This document shows positions 43,758-56,235 of a stretch of DNA of 64,000 bases, piece by piece. Each line of letters starts with the position of its first letter. Positions within the stretch are counted from its first letter, which is position 1. Origin of the DNA: Alisma plantago-aquatica (lineage: Eukaryota > Streptophyta > Magnoliopsida > Alismatales > Alismataceae); NCBI GenBank assembly GCA_963693085.1, contig OY856409.1, forward strand, positions 665,351,591 through 665,415,590. Direction: 5' to 3'. The notes under the pieces are model-generated. The model had not been told where the DNA came from, did not search any database, and saw nothing but the letters and a program-made list of their open reading frames with translations. Both the position numbers and the translations under genes were made by a program.

Positions 43758-44634
43758 TGTAACATCCCTGACCTGGGTTATGAATTAACCCTAGGTGTTT
43801 TGCTTAATAAAAGTGATTATATGAATGATCTTATCTTTTGAAAAGTAATTAAGGCTCAAGAGGAACTTATATTACAATTTTAGTCCTTTTTGAATATTGT
43901 TGAAATCAATATTTTGCCTGTTTTGGACTAAAGTGAAAATCACCCAAGTTGAGGGGTCTATTTGCAAATTGTGCATGATAATATGTTCCTCATGTGTTAA
44001 AGCATCATGGTAATGAAGATGATGTAGGGGTATGGCTTGTGATAGCTTGAATTCCAAGAAAGAGCTGATAAAGCAATGTTTGTTCATGAAAACCTAGTTT
44101 TGGTGTAATGTGCAATTTACCCAAAACCTAGGGTGCAATATGTAATTTACCACTTCAAAAAGGTCCCTAATGTTTTTTGGCATCATGTGGAGCAAAGAAA
44201 ATGAGAGGGGCGCCTCATTTGAATTAAATTGAAGGAGAGAGAATCTTGATATTAAAATAAGCAAGATTTATGCATAATGGAAACATTAATGCAAAAATAT
44301 ATAAAATAATTGAAGGGCCTTCAACCAAAATTAAAATGGTGGAATTCATATGTGTTTGTGGACGTCCTTGAGCTTTTCAAGGACCAAAAATATCTTAAGG
44401 AGGTGAAATTCCACTCACCTTACTATAAGGAAAAGAATTTCCACTCAAAAATATATATTAATATTATAATGGATTAAGGTGCTTAATTTCTTTTCCATTA
44501 ATCTATGGATAATGGAGGGGAGTTCGGTGGGTTTGAGTTGCCTTTGAATGCAAGCAAACCAAGGAGGAATAGGTGGTACCATTTTTTGAATTAATTGAAT
44601 TTTTTAATAAAACATTTTCTCTTTCATCAATTTT

Positions 44635-44644
44635 CTTATAAAAG
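44635..44644 (+). promoter_or_regulatory. TATA box, solo LTR F
   Basis: CTTATAAAAG about 880 bp into the LTR. Confidence 0.65.
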
Positions 44645-44752
44645 AGCCTTATCCAACCCATCTAAGGATATTTTTCGATTCCTTTATTCCCCTTGTTTGC
44701 AAAATCGACCAAGAGAGATAAGAAAATTATGGAGCACGTCCCCAACCTGTTG

Positions 44753-44758
44753 GTAAGC
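44753..44758 (+). other. Candidate LTR splice donor, F
   Basis: CTGTTG|GTAAGC, 109 nt after the TATA box. Paired with the acceptor at 47876 it defines a 3.1-kb intron. An ATG lies 24 nt upstream (44729). Confidence 0.52.
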
Positions 44759-45144
44759 CTTTGACCTTCGTTCTTCTTGATTTCATGGTGAAAATCATAA
44801 AACAATGTATGATTCCTTCATTTCTTCACTCCATCTTCAACCCTAGCCGATCCTTTCACTCCAAAAGCTTGAGAAACGACCTAGGGAGGTTGCTAGAGAT
44901 TCAACCACCATTGGATCTATGAAGCTTGGAGCTTGGGATCAGATTTGAAGGCGGGTTATATAACTTAAATCCTTAATTTTTGTCATTGAATTTGATTTCT
45001 TCATGCAAATGAGTTAATTGTTATTATTGCAATAGCCTTGCTTGATTAATGGAATTGCCATGGAAAATGGAAGTAGTTCCGTGAGTCTAAAGGTTGAAGA
45101 TGATAACCTGTTCATAAGCACACACCTTAATAAAAAAATCAAGA

Positions 45145-45690
45145 GCAAACGGTTTTGGACCTTTGGTCCAAACGGTTTCATCAAACTGTTTGGTGCCCTA
45201 GACTCTAAACTACATGGATGAGTTGACCATTTAGTCTAGTTGACCATTTGTGGTCTGAACTTAATCATAGGTTGGATGATGATCCAATGGACTCAATTGA
45301 TTGATCCAATGTATGCACGATCTTTAAATGGAAACCCTAATCAAGTTGATTGAAGAAATCCTTGATTGGTCCTAATGATTTCAAGACAATTTGGGTCAAA
45401 TGGTCTTGAGACTATTTGGTGGGTTAGTGGTTGATCCTTGACCCATGGATGATGATCTAATGGTTTAGATTGATGAACACTTCAATTGAATGATCAATGG
45501 TCAATCCAATGGTGCAATTGGAAATCGATTTGATGGAGAAATGACCTAGTGAGCCCATGCATTTTTGGGATTGATTTGGCCCAAACGGTCTTGAAACCAT
45601 TTGGGAGTAAACGGTTTCAAAACCATTTTAGGTCAATTGGTTTCAAAAGTGTTTGGTGGCAAACGGTTTCAAAACTGTTTGGTAATGAAA
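45145..45690. repeat. Degenerate inverted-repeat array in F
   Basis: Fewer and more eroded copies than in D: AAACGGTTTCATCAAACTGTTT at 45172 is one example, others near 45585, 45607 and 45660. Confidence 0.82.
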
Positions 45691-45956
45691 CTTCAAAACC
45701 ACATGGAGGTTGTTAGTGGTTCAATCACTTGGATATTGAAGGCAATGATAGTTCCAATTATCCAATAATGGTTAGTCATGTTAGTTAATAAAGGTACAAA
45801 GGTTGAAACCCTAATAGTACCTAGGGATTGGTGTCAATTAAGGAAGGAACCCTAATTGTCATAAGATCAATGACTTGGTACACTATGTCATTCATAGTTG
45901 TATGAACTTGACTAAAGGATTGATATGACCTAACTAAGTTGAGAGAATGATAATAT

Positions 45957-46205
45957 GGAATATGAAACCCTAATTGGGATGAATAGTAAACCCTAATTAT
46001 GGGTGATGGAATATGAAACCCTAATTGGGATGAATAGTAAACCCTAATTATGGGTGATGGAATATGAAACCCTAATTGGGATGAATAGTAAACCCTAATT
46101 ATGGGTGATGGAATATGAAACCCTAATCAGGATGAATAGTAAACCCTAATTATGGGTGATGGAATATGAAACCCTAATTGGGATGAATAGTAAACCCTAA
46201 ATGTG
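45957..46205. repeat. 51-bp minisatellite in F
   Basis: GGAATATGAAACCCTAAT recurs at 45957, 46008 and 46059 and on to about 46200, an exact 51-bp period, about five copies. Confidence 0.94.
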
Positions 46206-47865
46206 GATTATTAAATGTAAATCCTTTATAGGGTGAATTTTGATGTGAAACCCTAACTGAGGATGGTTTCATGAGAAACCCTGATGTTGATGTTTTGTGG
46301 AGCTCAAATCCAGGGTGATACTATGTATTGCTTAACGAATCCTAATCTTGGGAAATATGGTGATAAAATCATATCTTTGGTGTGATAATGGGATGTTTAT
46401 CATTAAGTGACATGAAATGGGAAACCCTAACCCTGGTAAGGGAATAGTGGTGTTACCCATGAATAGTGAATTCATATTTGTTGTGTATGGTTCTGTTATG
46501 CAATTGATATCATTGTTACCATCTTTGCTAACCATGCATGTATGTTGAAATGATGATCATGGCTATGTATGAGCTATGATGTTTAATTCACTATTGTGAT
46601 TGTACTTTGAGTGTCATAATATATCTTGCTGCCTGGAAAGAGGTAACAAGAGAGTTAATGAGCCTCAAGTACCATGTGTGATGCTTGTAATAACAAATAT
46701 CATGTTTGCCTTGGTCAATTGACCTGAAGGTGATGGTTACCTGGAAAATTGGTAACAAAGCTTAATAAGGAATCAAGGGTTTAATTACCCAGGGCCATAT
46801 GATTATGGTGATGAAATTGTGAAAGGATGAGAATTCCCAAGTTTAAAATAAGGGGCTGAGTCTCCAATGCCTTTTAAAGACTGTTAAGTAATTGATGAAA
46901 ATAGTACATGTTTCTTTATAGCATTGTCATAATAAGTTTTGTTTGAGAACTTTCCTGATGCTAAAAGAATATGAAAATGTACTTAATTAATCAAGTGAAA
47001 TCTATTCATGTAGTGCTATGACCATAGATCCATCATCGTCAGCTGTTGGTGATGGTGAAACAGGTTTTCTATGGAATTCCTGGAATTTGTATATTTTGAA
47101 TATGTGGGGGTAAATGGGCGAAAATATCCTTACGTCTAGGTGAAGAGATCGAGGGAAGGTAAACATTAGACCTCTCAATCCTTCATGTTTCGGGATTGAT
47201 GTATCTTAAATCTCCCGATGGTTGGGATGAATGTATCATTAATCTCCCAATGTTATTTTATGTCGGGTCGAAGGAGATAAACATTGATGCCCTCGATTGC
47301 CGATGAGAGTGCAGTTGATGTTGTAACTCTACAGAGAAGTTACAGTATACCCTGTAAAGCTATTTGAGCAGTCGACACAGTCCTTCTTGTAGTCCTGTGC
47401 TGTCCAAGATGTAGTAGGTCATGGGAATCCGACTCTTCCATTGACCTATTTATGGTACCGATTTCGATTCTAGAAATGGTAGGTTGGAGTATGAGCGGTA
47501 TACCTCATCTCCTCATAGCTTAAATCTGTTTGTAAAATATAATCAGCAGTGTAACATAATTTCATAAGATTGAAATGCGAGAACCACTAGTTGATGTCAT
47601 ATTTCTTAGCATGTCCTTGATACATATATATACTTATGTTCCTTTAAATCATATTGAACATGAGACATGCTGCTTTATCAGTTTATAACTAAAATACTTG
47701 CATAAGAATGTTGCTCTAATCTATACAAATGTTGATTATATACTATTGAATTATATTATCCCACTGCTCGGTTTATTTCTATTAAACTGCAATGACAATA
47801 TTTTGGCGGAGAGTTATATCTCCCACTAGGGCAATTTTTATAACTGTCTCACCCCCGTGGGATCT

Positions 47866-47876
47866 AATTTTTTTAG
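47866..47876 (+). other. Candidate LTR splice acceptor, F
   Basis: CTAATTTTTTTAG|GT at the place equivalent to 24958 in D. Confidence 0.5.
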
Positions 47877-48267
47877 GTAGACGCAGACATCAAGGCAGAA
47901 ACTCTTATGTAGGAGAAGAGCAGCAGCATCAGACACAGGGACAGTAGTGATCCATCAGGTGGAGACATTGGCTGTCTAGTCTGGTGTAGTTAGTCCTATG
48001 AGTCGTCTCTGTACTCTCGAGTCCTAGGAGATTGTGTTTTGATACTTCGATCTGAGATTTTGTGCATGTATGCCTTGAGGTGCAATGATGCATGTAATGT
48101 ATATGTGAACCAGAATGTAATGTTTTACTTTGTTTCTAAATGAAAGAGTCTCACTGCAAATGGATCTCTTAATAAATGGTTTTAATTTTTAGTGATTTTC
48201 AGTCATTCCGTTGTCAATGATATGCTTCCGCATTAGTTAATCTTGTTTGTATGAGTTGTATGCCACA

Positions 48268-48272
48268 AGTAT
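48268..48272. other. Target-site duplication of solo LTR F (right)
   Basis: AGTAT, matching 43753-43757. The H internal region resumes directly after it. Confidence 0.95.
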
Positions 48273-48319
48273 TCTAACTAGGGAGACAAAATTGAAATAG
48301 TCAGATTCCAACTACCATG

Positions 48320-48332
48320 GGCTCTGATACCA
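48320..48332 (-). other. Primer-binding site, H copy serving internal 1
   Basis: Minus strand TGGTATCAGAGCC, abutting the LTR end ...CACAACA. It proves the minus orientation. Confidence 0.92.
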
Positions 48333-51275
48333 TGTTGTGAGGAGTGGGATCCACTCCCTACTAAAAAAATTTTGAAGAATAAAACAACCATTCCAAACAC
48401 ACTCAACAGTATGCTGCAATAGGTGCACAATTTTCAAACTTCAATGAACGGTATTCAAAACAACCAAAGTGTGGCAATGAAATAAAAATAATGACCATAT
48501 CCAATTTTCACAAAAGATAACAAAAGTATATCATAATCTGCCATAAGGGTTTACATGTATGATACAACATAAGGATCTAAGTAGAGGGAAGTCTAAACTA
48601 CTTCAAATCTGTCTCCAAGCAACATCTCCAAGAGCTAGGTCCATGTTCGAAGCTATGTTCTCCTTGGTCATGTTCAACACCTCGATCTAAACTTGGGTGG
48701 TTGGGAAATCACCCAGGAAGAGAGAGAAATACAAGGTATGTGTCAAATAATGAACAAGAACAAAAGATGAGGAAATAACATGGAACTACAAGCTAAGATT
48801 TCATCATAAGATGAAGATAACAACAGTATGAGGCTATATTCAAAAGAAACTTGCCATTAACAATTACATTAAAAAGGATTTTCATGTAAGATAATTATGT
48901 CTACCTAACTAAGTAGGGTTGAGGCACCTACCAGACCTCTAACCTATAGGTGAGGGGAGAACAAGATATTCCCAGTCACCTACATAATTATATAGGGGAG
49001 AATAAATACATTCCCCAGGGCAATTAAATACATGCCCCTTGTGGGTGGTTGTACATAAGTACCACTACTTTAAATTAAATAGAATATAAATCTACATGCT
49101 AAAAAAGTAGTCATGGAAAGAATAGTCATAATATTCAATAAGCATGGCATTGGGGTATTAGACCCAAACAAGAAGAAATTATAATCTGATTTGAGGCATG
49201 AACAACATTAGGATTCAAGAATAGAAGATTAGAGTTCATTTAAGCCTCATTAGGAAAATATAGGGTTTGGCTGCAATTACCTCAACATAGGGTGTAAGGA
49301 ATGAATATACCTCTCTTACTAATATCAATTACTAACTTTCACCACTTTAATTGAGTCCAAATTCCACTTTGCCTATTTTCAATGTATTAACATGTATTAG
49401 AGTACATAGTGCACAATAATGTATAGAAACCCTAATTTCAGAACTTTTTAGCAAAACTCAAATTTAGATTTTTAAAATATCACCAATAAACTTATTAGGT
49501 TCTCCTTATGAAGAAAACATATTTTTATGTTAATTTTGGAGTTATGATGATTATATGTAATTTTTATGGATTTTATGCATTAAATTCATTTTACAAAAAT
49601 CTCCATTCGTCAAACCATGAAATAATACCTTAAAAATATTTTCATTAGATATATATTAATTTTCCAATTCCAAAACATATTTATTTGTCAAATTTGGATA
49701 AGCGGATTAGAAGATATGAATTTTTCAATACTGACCAATAGGAAATTGCCACATCATCAAACCGATCAAGATAGTTGAAGAGAGAGGGAGAGGGAGAAAA
49801 CACCATTTGACTCAAGATCAGGTTTTAAGTTGCATAGGTAACCAAACTAGAGCTTCTAGAGAAGGTTAATCAGCAAGAAACCAAAACCCTAGAAGAACAT
49901 GGTAAAAAGAGATGGAAATCATCAATTTTAAACATAGAAGCATGAGTTTTAAGCATGTACTAAGCAATATATGAGAAGGGGGTTCCCAAAACTTGCCTCT
50001 ATGAAGGTAATAAGGTAAAAACAGAAATGATCCTAAGATTAAAAGGTCTGGTTGCTCCAAGACAAGCTCCTTTCTTGAGCAAAGATCACCTTCTTCACTT
50101 TAGAGGTGCAAACCCTAGCAAAAGAGCATGGAGATGAGATGTTTTAGGGTTCTAGGTGGAGTTTTACCATGGAAGGTCATGGTTCGACCTAGAAGAATGT
50201 GGGAGGAATACTAATAGTATGCAAACATGGAAAGAAAGGAGGATTCTTACTAGTTTTGGCCAAAATCACCAAGGAGGATCTTAAGAAACCCTAAATAGAG
50301 AAATTTGGAACCCTAGGAGCCTTCTTCACCAAGGTAGGCACCCTCTTCTACCTTGGGATAGAAACTTCGTGGCCAACAATAGAAGGGATTATGTTCTAAG
50401 CTGTGGGAAATTGAAGGAGAGGATTGCTTCTTGGTTTGGGAGGTGGGAAGGGGTAGGCATGTCTTTAAAAAGAAGGGGGCAAGTATGAGGTGTCTATGGG
50501 ACTTTCCATGTGTCCTTAGGCTAGGGATTCACCCCCATGCAAGAGGACAGCTCATAGACTCTTCTTGTATATCAAAGTTCAGTCTTAAAATCCCCTAGAG
50601 ACTTCTAAGCCATCCCTACCGTCCTTCAAACAAAGAAATAACCCCATTGGTTGACAACTTTTAAAGATAAGCACATTTATAAAGAGGGTAATTCCTATAA
50701 TGCCCTTGGAAAGTAACACCTTCAAACCAAGGTGCAACTAGGTTCCCCATGGTTCAAAAACTCAAGAATGGTAAGGGAATATCTAAATATTATAATGCAT
50801 GTGGCAATTTACAAAGAAAACCTCCTAATTGGGTAAATTGCAAAAAAGTCCAAAATGTGCATGTAATTGCATAACTTGCACAAAGAACATCCAAAATGGA
50901 CCAAACTTGAAACGTAATCTTGTGTCATGATTTAAAAACACCTAACAATGTTAGATTAAGGTTTATAGTACTTAATTATGGTAGTTAAGCTTTTTCAATA
51001 CATTAAGTAATGTTTGGGGCCTTACACTTATAACATGAATTTATTTACCATTATTCCACTTAAGTGGTGATTTTACATTTAAGATCCTTAAATAAGATTT
51101 CACCAAGGTTTTTTGTGCATAAAACCTTACATTGGCATAATTATTGAACAAATGTTCAGCAAACCACTATAAATTCCACAATTTAAGCATCAAGGCTAAA
51201 AAGGATAGAGGTGATAGGAAAATATTGGGAAAGGGTCAAAAATAGAATATGCCAAAATTTCGGTATGTTACAACA
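48333..51275 (-). repeat. H LTR, copy 2
   Basis: 2943 bp with intact termini TGTTGT...ACAACA. Bounded on the left by a PBS and on the right by a purine tract, so it served both neighbouring internals. Confidence 0.92.
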
Positions 51276-53374
51276 CTCCACCCCTTAAAGAGGATTTTTT
51301 CCTCAAAATATAAAGCAATGTGTGATGGGTGAATATGCAACATCTCATCACTAAACTCTCAAGTTGTTTCCATAAAGCTTCCACCAAAACTTTCACTACT
51401 CAAACTCCTTGTTTTTCAACTGCTTAACTTGGGAGTTCAGAATCTTCTAAAGCAACTCCACATAGGTCAGGTTCACATGGATCACCTAAAGGTTCCAATT
51501 TTAGATTTTTTTTTTGGATTATTAGAATTATATTCATTAGGATATCACATAATCATTATTATTCTTTTTAATTGTGTCATGTCATATTTACTTTGTTTCC
51601 AAAGTAGTTATATTTCTTTATTATGCACAAACCCAATATATTTTTTATTTATTTCATTAAGAATTTTAGTACAACTAGAGTTATACTAAATTATCGTAAT
51701 ATGCATTATTATATATGACCATTATCTTATATAATTTGGATTTAGACTCCATTATCAATTGTATCAGATTATTTTGTATGAAATAGGACACTTTATCCAA
51801 TTTGTTACAATTAATCCAAATAATGTCACATTAATTACTTATATGTATATTAGACATTATTACTTACCGTTATTTCTCATAATGATGTCATCATTAATCA
51901 TTCTCTCATATTTATTCACTTCTTGTTATTGATTATGAACATTTGTGTGAATCAATTACTTCTTATCCATATTGAAGTCATTATATATATTTTAATGATC
52001 AAGGAGGGACATATTACATGTTAATGATTTGATTCACATACTAAGTCATTAGGTGATTAATTAGGTGTTTCTAAGAGAATAAGCTGATATGCATTTCATA
52101 TTGATTACCCGATTAATCTATGATTTATGTGTATTAAAGTATGTTATCTGATTATGACACCTAGTGACACTAACATATCATGAATGTCATTAAGGATGTA
52201 TAGGTTAAGGTTAGATTATTACAACTTAGAGTTTAGGTTAACTTGATCATTATTCTTCACCTATACCTTCTTAGGATGCATTAAGTCCGAGGTTAGTTTA
52301 CAATTATCTTGCCTGTCATATCATTACGGTTTATTTGTTGATTAAATGGTCAACATCATGCTTATCCACTATTAGTATTAAAATGTGAGTTACTCTTATT
52401 ATGTGCATTAGATATTCATTAGGGTTGAAACATATGAACTATTCATTAGATGATCTTTATATGTTCTTTTGGATACCAAGAAACATGTGGTTACAACTAT
52501 AACTTGTTTGATCAAAACTAAGGATTCAAGCACACTAACTTCCTAATTAGGGAGTTAGTGTTTCTAAAGTCAAAGTAGCTAGATTTCAGTATGTTACATG
52601 ACTCCATCCCCTTGGAATGGATTTCATCCTCAAATCTAACCATCCAAACATCATCAAACCAACTACTCTCCACCCCTTAAAAGGTTTGACCTACCAAGAC
52701 AAACTAATCTAGAGGTAAAAGGGTGAGTCTAACTAGACCATATACAAGATCCATCACGCTTCACTGCACACTCTAATTTCTTACTAAACACCAAACTTCA
52801 AAGTCTAGGTTCTAGGGATAACTATCCAAACATGTGGTTCTATGGGTCATAAGGGAAATATATTGGGTATCCATCCTCAAAGAAGTCATTACACTTGGGA
52901 GACCAGTTCAACATATTAGGGTCCCTAAAGATAAATCATATAGATGTCTAAGGCTACTATTGCCTAAAAGCATGCTATTTCATATAATTAATATCAGCTC
53001 AGTCCAGGCCGGTATCATATGGATTCGGGAGTCCTCGTAAACCAAGCTAGTGGTGCGGAGGAAAATTTTGCCAGCCCTCGAACCCTGATCCTTTCTAGAC
53101 ACCTTTTCTTTCAACTTCATGTCCTAGTATCTACTTAAAGGTTAATCTAAACAACCTCAAGTTACTATGGTTACTTATGCATCTTTTAGTTGTAAGTATT
53201 TTAGGGATCTATTGATAATTATTCTAATGTGAAACTATATGATCCTAAATCAACCCTTCAACATCTATTAATTAACTCTAGGGAAAACATGTCACTTAAA
53301 GGTAAGGCAAGTATTCGAACTTGGGAGACAAAATTGAAATAGTCAGATTCCGACTACCATGGGCTCTGATACCA
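51276..53374 (-). other. H internal region 2
   Basis: 2099 bp, matching internal 1 without the F insertion. Minus-strand purine tract TTTAAGGGGTGGAG at 51276-51289 and PBS at 53362-53374. The second LTR-start-like junction is at about 52587-52640. No open frame with a known domain. Confidence 0.8.
53362..53374 (-). other. Primer-binding site, H internal 2
   Basis: Minus strand TGGTATCAGAGCC directly next to the LTR. Confidence 0.92.
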
Positions 53375-55020
53375 TGTTGTGAGGAGTGGGATCCACTCCC
53401 TACTAAAAAAAATTGAAGAATAAAACATCCATTCCAAACACACTCAAAGGTATGCTGGAATAGGTGCAAAATTTTCAAACTTCAATAGATGGTATTAAAA
53501 AAAACCAAAGTGTGGCAGCGGAATAAAAATAATGACTATATTTAGTTTTCACAAAAGATTACAAAAGTATATCATAATCTCCCATAAGGGCTTACATGTA
53601 TTATACAACATAAGGATCTAAGTAGAGGGAAGTCTAAACTACTTCAAATCTGTCTTCGAGCAACATCTCGAATAGCTAGGTCCATGTTGGAAGCTATGTT
53701 CTCCTTGGTCATGTTCAACACCTCGATCTAAACCTGGGTGGTTGGGAAATCACCCAATAAGAGGGAGAAATACAAGGTATGTGTCAAATAATGAACAAGA
53801 ACAAAAGATGAGGAAATAACATGAAACTGCAGGCTAAGATTTCATCATAAGATGAAGATAACAAGAGTATGAGGCTATATTTAAAAGAAACTTGCCATTA
53901 ACAATTATATTTAAAAGGATTTGCATGTAAGATAATTATGTCTACCTAACTAAGTAGGGTTGAGGCACCTACCAGACCTCTAACCTATAGGTGAGGGGAG
54001 AATAAGACATTTCTAGTCACCTACCCAATTATATAGGGGAGAATAAAAGCATTCCCCCGAGCGATTAAATACATACCCTTTGTGGGTGGTTGTTCATATG
54101 TACCGCAACTTTAAATTAAATAGAACATAAATCTACATGCTAGAAAAGTATTCATGGCAAGAAAAGTCATAATATTCAATAAGCATGGAAGTGGGGTATA
54201 AGATGCAAACAAGAAGAAATTATAATATGATTTGAGTCATGAACAACATTAGGATTCAAGAATAGAAGATTTATGGTACATTTAAGCCTCATTAGGGAAA
54301 TATAGGGTTTGGATGAATTATCCCAACATAGGGTGTAAGGAATGTACCTTCCTCTCTTACTAATATCAATTACTAACTTTCACCACTCTAATTGAGTCCA
54401 AGTTCCACTTTGCCTATTTTCAATGTATTAACATGTATTAGAGTACATAGTGCACATTAGTGTATAGAAACCCTAATTTCATAACTTTTTAGCAAAACTC
54501 ATATTTAGATTTTGAAAATATCACCAATGAACTTATTAGGTTCTCCTGATGAAGAAAACATATTTTTATGTTAATTTTGGAGTTATGATGATTAGATGTA
54601 ATTTTTATGGATTTTATGCATTAAATTCATTTTACAAAAATCACCCTTCTACAAACCATGAAATAAGGCCTTGAAAATATATTTATTATATAGAGATTAA
54701 TTTTCCAATTCCAAAAAAAATTTATTTGTCAAATTTGGATAAGTGGATTAGAAGATAGGATTTTTTCAATACTGACCAATAGGAAATTGCCACATCATCA
54801 AACCGATCGAGATAATTGAAGAGAGAGGGAGAGGGAGAAAACACCATTTGACTCAAGATCAGGTTTGAAGTTGCACAGGTAACCAAACTAGAGCTTCTAG
54901 AGAAGGTAAAATAGCAAGAAACCAAAACCCTAGAAGAACATGGTAAAAAGAGATGGAAATCATCAATTTTAAACATAGAAGCATGAGTTTTAAGCATGTA
55001 CTAAGCAATATATGAGAAGG
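53375..55020 (-). repeat. H LTR, copy 3, truncated
   Basis: 1646 bp from TGTTGTGAGG. Homology to copies 1 and 2 stops after AATATATGAGAAGG (40402-40415 in copy 1), where E-type sequence begins. About 1.3 kb of the LTR, with its U3 and promoter, is lost. Confidence 0.9.
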
Positions 55021-56235
55021 ACCTAGAGTGACAGGGATCGATTGAAATTAACTCGTATGGTAGATCTAGTCTGATGCAAAGACATTTTTAGTCCACGAGT
55101 TATCCCTAAAAATTGTGACTACAGGGGCGAGCCTACTTGCTCGGTGAATGAGTACTTTGAAGAAGCAGTTTAAAGCACTTATATAATTACAAATATATTT
55201 TTGAGCAATTGATTATAGCATCATTAATCTTTAAGGAGACTAATCATTCAAAAAAATAATTATGGTAGTATACTCTAGATATCTACAAGAATGAATCAAT
55301 ATATGAACATTCTTGATTAATCACAAACATAACTAGTAATTCAGGAACATACAAAGAATAATTGAATAACAACACACACTTGGTTAACCTCTCATTCATC
55401 TTATTATGCCTTGAACCCACATGAGGTGTACCACAACATGTGAAAGAATCACAACAAGCTACGATCTCACTGTACAAGGTGTAGAAGCATGCTCGGGTTC
55501 CTAAGCCTATCTAACCGAGTAAGACCCCATTTGCAGCAGGCCTCAACACGTATGGTTCTCGATGGCTAATGGGAGAAGTCAGATATCTCATACTCCACCT
55601 CTCAACCTAGGTACTCAGGTAGTGGGTCAAAGCCCTTATGCTTATTGTGTGTCAGTGGACCTACTGACCACTAATCACTATAACTTGTAACACAGGCACC
55701 ACCGACATCCTCGATTGGTGTTGGGTACCACACAGCTGTAAGGAGTCTGCCCTACTAGTGAAGACCCCTGCATCCTACTGGTATGCTCTGACTTTCCTCG
55801 ATCTGGACTACCTCTAGTCAAGAAAGCATTTCCTCCCCTTAGACATTTAGAATCTGACATATATTTACTTTGCTTTCATATAAACAATTGTTCGTAAACA
55901 AGGAGATTCTGGTAGACAAATTTCTTTATTTAATTATTCAACAATTTCAGTCACAACCGAAAACCCTAAATTTTAGTTTATTCTTATAAAATCTACAATT
56001 ACTTAGGGAATTATCATTAGGATGGAATGTATGCATTTCTAATATGATTTAATCATTTGGAAATCATCTAAAAATAGGAATAATCCATTTTATATCATTT
56101 TGTAAAAAATCATCAAAAAGACAATTTAGGGTTTGTAGTCACATACTAAGCAATTGAAGATTGTTGATGATTTAACTCATTTTCATGCAATTTACTATTT
56201 AAAGGAAGTTCCCACTCAACCTAAGATGTGAAAAT
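55021..56235 (-). mobile_element. Element E: decayed LTR (right copy)
   Basis: Matches 33923-35290 from about 55430 on. The 55021-55430 part corresponds to sequence lost from view at left behind insertion C. It keeps the uninterrupted site of C near 55430-55440 and is itself cut at 56235 by the Sirevirus G. It lacks about 0.5 kb found in the left copy. No gene. Confidence 0.78.

Larger units (their letters stand above)
43758..48267 (+). mobile_element. Element F: solo LTR of the C/D family
   Basis: 4510 bp, TGTAACATCCC...TGCCACA, flanked by perfect AGTAT duplications, with no internal region or second LTR. This is the product of recombination between the two LTRs of a former element. Landmarks: TATA box 44635, donor-like TTG|GTAAGC 44753, sparse inverted repeats 45145-45690, 51-bp minisatellite 45957-46205, acceptor-like TTTTTTTTAG ending 47876, then a GRRR/QQHQ-encoding stretch. 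It differs considerably from D, so it is an older subfamily. Confidence 0.95.
38767..55020 (-). mobile_element. Element H: tandem non-autonomous LTR array (three LTRs, two internals)
   Basis: Minus-strand structure read left to right: LTR 38767-41713, internal 41714-48332 (with solo LTR F inside), LTR 48333-51275, internal 51276-53374, truncated LTR 53375-55020. LTR ends pair as TGTTGT and ACAACA. A PBS on the minus strand precedes each internal region, and a purine tract precedes each LTR start. The internals are only about 2.1 kb with no coding sequence, so the family is non-autonomous. Shared middle LTRs without target duplications point to unequal recombination rather than separate insertions. 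Confidence 0.85.
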
